Shown: in pieces, positions 24,800-32,300 of the stretch
How the letters are laid out: every line of letters starts with the position of its first letter
Numbering within the stretch: position 1 is the first letter of the stretch
Source: Blastococcus colisei
Lineage (GTDB): Bacteria > Actinomycetota > Actinomycetes > Mycobacteriales > Geodermatophilaceae
Direction of reading: 5' to 3'
Assembly: GCF_006717095.1 (NCBI RefSeq)
Contig: NZ_VFQE01000001.1
Span: forward strand, 1,612,001 to 1,676,000
Length of the DNA stretch: 64,000 nucleotides
Position numbers and translations under genes: made by a program
Notes under the pieces: generated by a model
Database searches by the model: none
Seen by the model: the letters and a program-made list of their open reading frames with translations, nothing else
Told to the model about the DNA's origin: nothing

Positions 24800-27010
24800 G
24801 TGAGCGCCCCCGACGCCCGGGTCGGCGGGGTGCCCGAGGAGGCGCTGCTCCGCTGCGCCGACGAGCCGATCGCCGTACCCGGCGCCGTCCAGCCGCACGG
24901 CGTGCTGCTCGCCGTCACCGAACCCGACTTCGCCGTCGTCGTCGCGTCCGCCAACGCCCCGGAGCTGTTCGGCCGGCCGGTCGAAGCCCTCGACCGGGTG
25001 CTCGGCGAGGCCGACCTCGCCGCGCTGCGCGCCGGACTGGACGGCGACCTGGCCGAGGTCAACCCGTTGCGCGTGCAGGTGTCCGGCGCCGAGGTGGACC
25101 TCGTCATGCACCGGGCCGACGGGCTGCTGCTCACCGAGTGGGAGCCCCTCGGGGGAGCCGAGCAGGCGGGTGCCGCCTGGCACCGCCGGCTGCCGACCGT
25201 GCTGCAACGGCTCTCGGCGACGGCGACGCTCGACGAGCTGACCGACGTCCTGGCCCGCGACGTCCGCACCGTCACGGGCTTCGACCGGGTGATGGTCTAT
25301 CGCTTCGACGCCGACTGGAACGGCGAGGTGATCGCCGAGGCCGCCCGCGACGACCTCGAGCCCTTCCTCGGCCTGCGCTATCCGGCCAGCGACATCCCGG
25401 CCCAGGCCCGCGCCCTCTACGCCACCAACTGGATGCGGCTGATCCCCGACGCCGGCTACCGGCCCGTGCCGCTCGACCCGCCGGTTCCGCCGTCCACCGG
25501 CCGCCCGCTGGACCTCTCCGGCGCGATGCTGCGCAGCGTCTCGCCGGTGCACCTGGAGTACCTGGCCAACATGGGCGTCGCCGCCTCGATGTCCATCTCG
25601 CTGATCGACGGCGGGCAGCTCTGGGGCCTCGTCGCCTGCCATCACTACGCCGGCGCACATCGCCCGTCCTACGCCGACCGGGTCGCCGCCGAGTTCCTCG
25701 GCCGCACAGCCTCGCTGCTGCTGCCGACCAAGGTCGCGGCCGGGGAGCAGGCCGGTGTCGTCGAGGTGGCCACCCGCCAGGCGCAGCTGGCGGCCGTCGT
25801 CGGCCGCACGCCGCGGGAGCTGTCCGCCGCCCTCGCCGACGGCGAGGTGACCGCCCTGGACCTGCTGCCCGCGGCGGGTGCCGCGGTCCGGCTCAACGGG
25901 CAGCTGCGGCTCCTGGGGACGACGCCGCCCGCCGACCGGGTCGAGCCGCTGGTGCGCGCCCTGCTCGCGACCGGGACCCCGGTGACCGACGCGGTGAGCC
26001 AGGTGGTGCCCGGGGCCGCCGACCTGGCCGACACCGCCAGCGGCGTGCTCGCCGTCGAGGTGCACGGCGGCCGGGACGACTTCCTGGCCTGGTTCCGCCC
26101 CGAGACGATCCGCGAGGTCACCTGGGGCGGCAACCCGTACACGTCGAAGACGGCGCAGACCGATGCCGGTCCGCGGCTGAGCCCGCGCCGCTCGTTCGAC
26201 GCCTGGAGCGAGACGGTCCGTAAGACGGCGCAGCCCTGGCGGGAGCACGAGGTCGCCGCCGCCCGCACGCTGGCCGCCGATCTCGCCGACGCCGCACTGA
26301 GCCGGGCCGCCGAGGACAACCGGCTGGCCACCGCGCTGCAGCGCACCCTGCTGCTGGCGGAGCTGCCCAAGGTCCCCGGCTTCGCGATGGCCGCCCGCTA
26401 CCGGCCCAGCGCCGAGGACGTGGTCGGTGGGGACTGGTACGACCTGGTGCCGCTGCCCGGAGGCACCGTGTCGGTCGTCCTCGGCGACGTCGCCGGCCAC
26501 GGCCTGGCCGCCGCCGCGATCACCGCGCAGCTCCGGCACGCGTTGCGCGCCCACCTGCTGCGGGCGTCCGGCCCGGGTGCGGCGCTCGACGGGCTCAACG
26601 AGGTCATCGCCGCGCTGCTGCCCGGCGAGATGGCCACCGCGGTCGTCGTCGAGCTCGACCCGTCGAGCGGCGAGGTCGTCGTCGCCAACGCAGGCCACCT
26701 GCCGGTGCTGCACGCGACGGCGTCCGGTGCGGAGTTCCTGTCCGACGGGCGCGGGCCGGCCCTCGGCCTCCTCGATGCCGCGGGGTACCGGGAGACGCGA
26801 ATCCGCCTCTCGGGGGAGGACCGCCTGCTGCTGTTCAGCGACGGTCTCGTGGAGCGGGGCCGGGGTGGGCTGGAGTCGGGGCTCGAGTGTCTCCGGGAGG
26901 CAGTCGGTACCGCGCCGGCCGAGCCGCAGACCCTCCTGGACGCCGTCCTGGCGGCGCTGGACCCGCCGACGACGGACGACGTCACCCTGCTGGGCATCGC
27001 CCGGACCTGA
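24800..27010 (+). CDS. Bacteriophytochrome-SpoIIE (PP2C-type) phosphatase
   Basis: 736 residues. Order: PAS-like N-terminus with the biliverdin-binding Cys (RCADEPIAVPGAVQPHG, Cys about 19); GAF domain with PASDIP (about 195-200), the His of SVSPVHLEYL (about 251) and ACHHYAG (about 281); PHY domain with the tongue motif LSPRRSFDAW (about 460); then a SpoIIE/PP2C serine phosphatase from about 520 with VVGGDWYDLV and VVLGDVAGHGLAAA metal-binding Asp. Chromophore-binding residues look intact, so red/far-red light could switch the phosphatase. No heme oxygenase is visible nearby. GTG at 24800 preferred; an ATG at 24761 would overlap the STAS gene. Confidence 0.9.
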   Translation: MSAPDARVGGVPEEALLRCADEPIAVPGAVQPHGVLLAVTEPDFAVVVASANAPELFGRPVEALDRVLGEADLAALRAGLDGDLAEVNPLRVQVSGAEVDLVMHRADGLLLTEWEPLGGAEQAGAAWHRRLPTVLQRLSATATLDELTDVLARDVRTVTGFDRVMVYRFDADWNGEVIAEAARDDLEPFLGLRYPASDIPAQARALYATNWMRLIPDAGYRPVPLDPPVPPSTGRPLDLSGAMLRSVSPVHLEYLANMGVAASMSISLIDGGQLWGLVACHHYAGAHRPSYADRVAAEFLGRTASLLLPTKVAAGEQAGVVEVATRQAQLAAVVGRTPRELSAALADGEVTALDLLPAAGAAVRLNGQLRLLGTTPPADRVEPLVRALLATGTPVTDAVSQVVPGAADLADTASGVLAVEVHGGRDDFLAWFRPETIREVTWGGNPYTSKTAQTDAGPRLSPRRSFDAWSETVRKTAQPWREHEVAAARTLAADLADAALSRAAEDNRLATALQRTLLLAELPKVPGFAMAARYRPSAEDVVGGDWYDLVPLPGGTVSVVLGDVAGHGLAAAAITAQLRHALRAHLLRASGPGAALDGLNEVIAALLPGEMATAVVVELDPSSGEVVVANAGHLPVLHATASGAEFLSDGRGPALGLLDAAGYRETRIRLSGEDRLLLFSDGLVERGRGGLESGLECLREAVGTAPAEPQTLLDAVLAALDPPTTDDVTLLGIART

Positions 27011-27098
27011 GACCCGGGCGCCTGGTATCGGGTTACGCCGGGCCGCTCCGTGGCTACACCTCTCGGGTCAGACGGGACTCCGACGAGGGAGTGCAGTG

Positions 27099-27332
27099 AT
27101 GACCGAAACCGGCCGCCCGTACGGCGGTACGAACCAGCGCCCGGACGGCGAGGGGCTGCCCGGCGAACACCCCGACAACGACCAGGTGGGGGCGGCTCCG
27201 GAGCAGTCCCCGCGGGCGGCGCAGGGCGGCATGTCCGACGACGTCACCCACGTTCCCGGGGGCGACAGGTCGGCGGAGGGCTCCGACGCCAAGGAGCCGG
27301 GGATCGCCGACGCGACCGGCCCGCAGGGCTGA
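27099..27332 (+). CDS. Acidic 77-residue microprotein (family B paralogue)
   Basis: Disordered, Gly/Pro/Asp-rich protein of unknown function: TGRPYGGTNQ, GLPGEHPDNDQ, APEQSPRAAQGGMSD. It matches the 10246-10467 product across these blocks while the tails differ (GSDAKEPGIADATGPQG here). A GAGGGAGTGC segment precedes the ATG. A strong terminator follows. Confidence 0.72.
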   Translation: MTETGRPYGGTNQRPDGEGLPGEHPDNDQVGAAPEQSPRAAQGGMSDDVTHVPGGDRSAEGSDAKEPGIADATGPQG

Positions 27333-27336
27333 GGCA

Positions 27337-27368
27337 CCGGTTCGGCGTCCCGAGGGACGCCGAACCGG
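27337..27368. terminator. Bidirectional hairpin terminator
   Basis: Perfect 14-bp stem (27337-27350 with 27355-27368) with a CGAG loop, between the family B microprotein gene and the convergent rtcB gene. Confidence 0.75.
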
Positions 27369-27371
27369 CGG

Positions 27372-28535
27372 TCAGTCGCCCTTGACGTTGACGATCTGGC
27401 GCAGCGTGTGCCGCACCTCGACCAGGTCGGCGGCGTCGGCCATCACCTGGTCGATCGGCTTGTACGCGTCGGGGTGCTCGTCGAGGAACGCGTCCGAGTG
27501 GCCCCACGCGATGCCGCTCATCCGCGAATCGAGGTCGGCCCGGCTGAACAGCTTGCGGGCCTTCGACCGCGAGTGGTTCCGGCCCGCGCCGTGCGGCGAG
27601 GACATCAGCGACGGCAGGTTCCCCTTGCCGACGACGACGTAGGACGCCGCGCCCATCGAGCCGGGGATCAGACCGGCCTCGCCCTCCCGCGCCGAGATCG
27701 CGCCCTTCCGCGACAGCCACACCTCGCGTCCGAAGTGGGTCTCGCGCTCGGTGTAGTTGTGGTGGGCGTTCACCGTCTCGGCCCGCTCCACGTCGGTGCC
27801 GAGGAACCGCGCCAGCTGGTCGACGACGCGGTCCATCATCTCCTCGCGGTTGAGGTAGGCGAACCGCTGTGCCCAGCGCAGGGCCTCGATGTAGGCGTCG
27901 AACTCCGGCTCCCCCTCGACCAGGTAGGCCAGGTCTCGGTCGGGCAGCTCGACGAAGCGCCTGCGGCACTGCTCCTGTGCCACCCGGATGTGCTTCTGCG
28001 CGAGCTTGTTGCCGACCCCACGGGAACCGGAGTGCAGGAACAGCCAGACCTGGTCGGTCGCGTCGAGCGACACCTCGATGAAGTGGTTGCCCGAGCCCAG
28101 CGACCCCAGCTGCTGCGGCCAGTGCGCCACCGCGGCGTCCGCCTGGTCCGCGCCGGCCATCGCGCGCAGCTCGGCGATGCGCGGCTCCGCGGTGGCCCGG
28201 ATCTTGGCGTTCCGGCCACCGGCCGACAGCGGGATGGACCGCGAGATCTGCGCGTGCAGCACGTCCAGGTCGCGCCCGGCCATGTCGTCGGCGGTGAACT
28301 GGGTGCGGACCGCGATCATCCCGCAGCCGATGTCGACGCCCACGGCAGCAGGGATGATCGCGCCGTCGGTCGGGATCACCGAGCCGACGGTGGCGCCCTT
28401 GCCCAGGTGGGCGTCGGGCATCAGGGCCAGGTGCGGGTAGATGAACGGCATCGCGGCGGTCCGCTCGGCCTGCTCCCGGGTGGTGTCCTCCAGGATCGAC
28501 GCCCAGTTCAGCAGGCGTCCGTTGATCTTCTCCAT
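27372..28535 (-). CDS. rtcB: RtcB RNA-splicing ligase
   Basis: 387-residue GTP- and Mn-dependent RNA ligase joining 2',3'-cyclic phosphate or 3'-phosphate to 5'-OH ends. Metal and active-site motifs: MPDAHLGKGATVG, VGVDIGCGMIAVRT (Cys), GSGNHFIEV, LHSGSRGVGN, VNAHHNY, and the guanylylated His in SPHGAGR (about 312). Length and motifs are complete. ATG after AAAGGAC. It sits head-to-head with a RelBE-type operon and next to a helicase-nuclease and VapBC, so repair of RNase-damaged RNA is an attractive role; this is inference. Confidence 0.94.
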   Translation of the reverse strand: MEKINGRLLNWASILEDTTREQAERTAAMPFIYPHLALMPDAHLGKGATVGSVIPTDGAIIPAAVGVDIGCGMIAVRTQFTADDMAGRDLDVLHAQISRSIPLSAGGRNAKIRATAEPRIAELRAMAGADQADAAVAHWPQQLGSLGSGNHFIEVSLDATDQVWLFLHSGSRGVGNKLAQKHIRVAQEQCRRRFVELPDRDLAYLVEGEPEFDAYIEALRWAQRFAYLNREEMMDRVVDQLARFLGTDVERAETVNAHHNYTERETHFGREVWLSRKGAISAREGEAGLIPGSMGAASYVVVGKGNLPSLMSSPHGAGRNHSRSKARKLFSRADLDSRMSGIAWGHSDAFLDEHPDAYKPIDQVMADAADLVEVRHTLRQIVNVKGD

Positions 28536-28671
28536 CGTCCTTTCGATTCGCTCGGATGCGGTCAGGGGTGCTGCACAGCCGGTGCAGTCAACACGTGCAA
28601 CCGGAACCGCGCAGCTCCTTTCCGGCGCGAGCGGGCCTCGCCCGAGCGACGCGGAGAATGCTCGTGGCACC

Positions 28672-28697
28672 GTTCTGGCCAGAACTCGGGCTAGAAT
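28672..28697. promoter_or_regulatory. Antitoxin operator and leaderless promoter
   Basis: Perfect 14-bp palindrome GTTCTGGCCAGAAC (28672-28685) followed by a -10-like TAGAAT (28692-28697), six bases before the antitoxin ATG. The palindrome lies between the expected -35 and -10. Confidence 0.62.
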
Positions 28698-28703
28698 GCG
28701 GAC

Positions 28704-28976
28704 ATGACGACGATCCCGCTCAGCGAGGCCAAGGACAGGCTGTCGGCCCTGGTCGAGGCCGCGGAGACGACGCACGAGATCGTCACGATCACCCGGCACG
28801 GCCGCGAGGCTGCCGTTCTCATGGCGAAAGAGGATCTCGATGCCCTGCACGAGACGCTCTTCTGGCTCTCGCAACCGGACGTCCGACGGGACATCGACGC
28901 CGCACGGAAAGAGGCCGAGCAGGGCAGCACCGTCTCGGCCGCCGACGTGAGGGCTGAGTTCGGTCTGTCGGAGTGA
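28704..28976 (+). CDS. Phd/YefM-type antitoxin
   Basis: 90-residue antitoxin: TIPLSEAKDRLSALVEAAET and EIVTITRHGREAAVLMAKED are the Phd/YefM DNA-binding fold; the acidic tail (EAEQGSTVSAADVRAEFGLS) should bind the toxin. The toxin gene starts at GTG inside its stop. No ribosome-binding site; predicted leaderless. Divergent from rtcB. Confidence 0.86.
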   Translation: MTTIPLSEAKDRLSALVEAAETTHEIVTITRHGREAAVLMAKEDLDALHETLFWLSQPDVRRDIDAARKEAEQGSTVSAADVRAEFGLSE

Positions 28977-29260
28977 CCCCGCCGTTCGACGTCCAGGTCT
29001 CGTCATCCGCGCGCCCGCAGCTTCGGCGGCTCCCTGACAAAGCGGCCTCGGCCGTCGTCGAGTTCATCACGGCTGTCCTCCCCGAGAATCCGCTGCGGCT
29101 CAGCAAGCCGCTCACCGGCGAACTGACCGGTCTCCGCAGCGCTCGGCGGGGCGACTACCGGGTCCTGATCCACGTGGACGAAGGGGCGAAGAGAATCCTC
29201 GTGGTTCGAGTGGCGCATCGCGCCGATGTCTACCGATCTCCCGCGCCGTCCGACGGCTGA
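28973..29260 (+). CDS. RelE-family toxin
   Basis: 95-residue RelE/ParE-fold toxin: FDVQVSSSARPQLRRLPDKA, LTGLRSARRGDYRVLIHVDE and ILVVRVAHRADVYR, with the Arg-rich centre expected of mRNA interferases. Operon and GTGA overlap with the antitoxin. Its 3' end is followed by an inverted repeat shared with the convergent helicase gene. Confidence 0.87.
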   Translation: MTPPFDVQVSSSARPQLRRLPDKAASAVVEFITAVLPENPLRLSKPLTGELTGLRSARRGDYRVLIHVDEGAKRILVVRVAHRADVYRSPAPSDG

Positions 29261-29308
29261 GGTCGCGCACGCAAGGCGGCGAGCGAGCAGCCTGGCCTCG
29301 GCCGCGAC

Positions 29309-29384
29309 CGGTCGAGTGACCAGTCGTGGTCGCCGACACGGGGAGACACGCCGCGAAGGACGACCACGACTACGCAGTCGACCG
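29309..29384. repeat. Imperfect inverted repeat in a convergent spacer
   Basis: Two 24-base arms (29309-29332 and 29361-29384) match at 20 positions when one is reversed; the inner 11 bases (AGTCGTGGTCG) are perfect. The 28-base centre is not repetitive. It could be a bidirectional terminator or a remnant of a mobile end. Confidence 0.5.
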
Positions 29385-29395
29385 AGGGCGAGCGG

Positions 29396-32300
29396 TCAGA
29401 CGGTCAGCAATCCCGACGGCTGCTCGACCAGCCGGCCGCGGTGCAGGGTCAGCTTCAGCGCGGCCTCGAGCGCCGGCGTGACAGCCGGAGTCCGACGCTT
29501 GTAGCCGAAGATCGCCGCCGTCTGCGTCAGCAGCTCGTCGGCCATCATCCCGGCGCTCGCCCGGCACAGGGCCCCCATCGCGTTGCCGATCTCCTCGGGC
29601 GCCACGTGGTCGATCGGCCGGTCGGTGCTCGCCGTCTGCCGGCGGAACCCGGTGAACGTGTCGGGGGAGAGGCCCTCGGGCCACAGGTAGTCGTCGACCA
29701 CCGCGGACGGCGGCAGCAGGGACAGCAGCGTGGTCCTGCGCCCCTCCGACGCCCGGTTCAGCCCGAACGCGTTGACCGTCAGCTTGGCCAGCCGGTCGAC
29801 GTGGATGGGCCCCTCGGCCTTCACGCCCGCCGTCAGCACCCGCCGCACCGTGCGCGCGGCCTTCGACGCCGGCAGCTCGTCGAGCACCGCCTTGTCGCCG
29901 GCAGGCTTGGGCAGCCACGGCACGAACGGCGTCTCGCCGTCCATCGCCACCGGACGGGCAGGCTTCTTCGCGGGAGCCGCCTTGGCCTTCGCGGCGGGCG
30001 CGGCCGGCACCGCCACCGACGCCGTCACCGACGACCGCAGCGCGGCCACGCCCCTGAACGACTCCTGCGCCGCCGTCGGCAGCTGGATCGGCTCCGCCAC
30101 GGGCTCGGACGGGATCGCGTCGACCGCCTCGACCAGCCGGTCCACCACGGAGGCACGGTCGGCCAGCCACGACGGCAGCCACACCCGCTCGACCACCGGC
30201 CAGCGCAGCATGTCGCCGAGCACCTCGACCGGCAGGCCGTCCCGGTCGCCGACCGTGCCGCGCCTCGCCCACGCGGGGCCGTCGAGCAGCACCGCCATCA
30301 GCGGCGTCTCCGGGTCGGCCGAGCGGGCCACGGCGAGGTCGACCTTGAAGTCCGACAGACCGACGTCGGTGCGCACCACGAGCCCGCGCTCGCGCAGGGC
30401 GTCGGCGATCTCCTCGCGGTGCCGGTCCACCACCGAGGCGGAGCGGGCGTCGCGGGGGAGGACGTCGGTGCCCTGCGCCGCCATGTCCAGGTAGGCCCGG
30501 AGGTGCTTGATGCCGACCGACGACGTCTCCTCGGCCCGCAGCTGCTCGGGGTCGAACGACGAGAAGACGACGACCTGCCGCCGGGCCCGGGTCACCGCGA
30601 CGTTGAGCCGCCGCTCACCACCCACCCGGTTCAGCGGACCGAAGTTCAGCGGCAGCTCACCGGAGGCGTCGGGGGAGAAGCCGGTGGAGAAGAAGACGAC
30701 GTCGCGCTCGTCGCCCTGCACGTTCTCCAGGTTCTTGACGAACAGGCCCTCGCCGTCGGTGCGGTCCAGGGCCGCGGCCAGGCGCTCGTCGTCGGCGTCG
30801 CGCAGCAGCGCCTCGATGTAGGCCCGCTGCTGCGCGTTGAAGGTGACCACGCCGATCGACGGGACGGCGTCCACGCCGTCCCACTTCGGCACCGCGTCGA
30901 ACCGCCGGCGGATCTCGGCGACGATCGCCTTCGCCTCGATCGGGTTGGTGCGCAGCAGCCGCCCGGCGCCCGACCGGTGGAACGTGCCCGGCACCCGCAC
31001 CAGCGAGACGCCGCGGCCGTCGGGCTCGGACGAGGGGCGCCCGTGCGTCGGCGCCGGGAAGGACGACAGCCGGTTGCCGTAGTACTGGGAGTTGGAGAAC
31101 GCGATCAGCGACTCGTCCTGGCTGCGGTAGTGCCACGACAGCCACTGCCGCGGAACCCGCGCCTGCACGCACTCCGACAGGATCGACTCCTCGTCCTCCA
31201 CCGCGGTCTCGGCCAGATCGCCGGCGTCGTCCGAGACCGACGACGGCTCGGCGAACGACGTCGGGGGCATCTGCTTGGAGTCGCCGACGACCACAGCCGC
31301 ACGAGCGCGGCCCAGCGCGCCGACGGCGTCGGCCACCCGGATCTGCGACGCCTCGTCGAACACGACCAGGTCGAACAGCCCCGACACCGCGGGGAAGAAC
31401 CGGGCCACCGAGTCCGGGGACACCAGCACGCACGGCATCACCTGCGTGATCAGCTCGCCGTAGGTCGCCAGCAACTGGCGGACCCCGAGCCCGCGGCGCT
31501 GCTTGGCCAGCTCCCGCTGCAGCGCGCCGACCTGGCCCGATCCCGAGGCCGCGTCGAAGGGGCGGTTGCTGAGCACCTTCGACGGCAGCGCCGTCGTCAG
31601 GTGCTCGCGCACCGACCGCGAGGCGCGGGTGAACCGGCGGATCGCCTTCTCGTGCGCGCCCGCGTCGAACAGATCGAGGCCGGCGGCGTCCAGCCGCTCG
31701 GCCACCGACGCGATCGCCAGACCGCGGTCGAACGCGCGCACCGCGTCGTCGGCCTTCACCGCGCCGGTGACGAGCAGCGTGCGGGCGTCGAACAGCCCGG
31801 CGAACCGCAGCGGCTCCAGGGTGTCGAGGAAGGAGACCCAGCGGCGCAGTGACATCAGGTTGTCCACCCCGCGTTCGGGGCGGGTCATCGACCAGCGCAG
31901 CACGAGGCCGTCGTTCCCGGCCCAGGCCGCCAGCTGCTCGGAGGTGGTCCGGCAGGCGCTGATCAGCGCCTGGACGGCGTCCCGCAGGCGGGCCACCCCG
32001 TCGGCAGCCGCAGTGCCGGCGGGCAGCCCGGCGACGATCAGCTTGCGCAGCTGCACGTGGAAGAGCGTGGAGCCGTCCACGACGGCGCCGGCCCGCCGCA
32101 GCCAGTCCACCTGCTGGGCCAGCAGGTCGCCGTCGAGGAAGGGGTTCCATCCCTCGGGCACCGAGAGGCCGGAGATCGAGTCGGCGCGGGTCGCGATCGC
32201 CTGCACGGCGGTCTGCACCCGCCACAGGTTCTCGACGACCGCCGGCACGTCCTTCGGCTTCACCTTCGCCTCGGGGCGCAGATAGGGCGCCAGGGAGTCG

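Noticed and set aside
28536-28703. RtcR/sigma-54 type control upstream of rtcB
   Set aside because: No GG-N10-GC sigma-54 box and no rtcR-like gene in the window.
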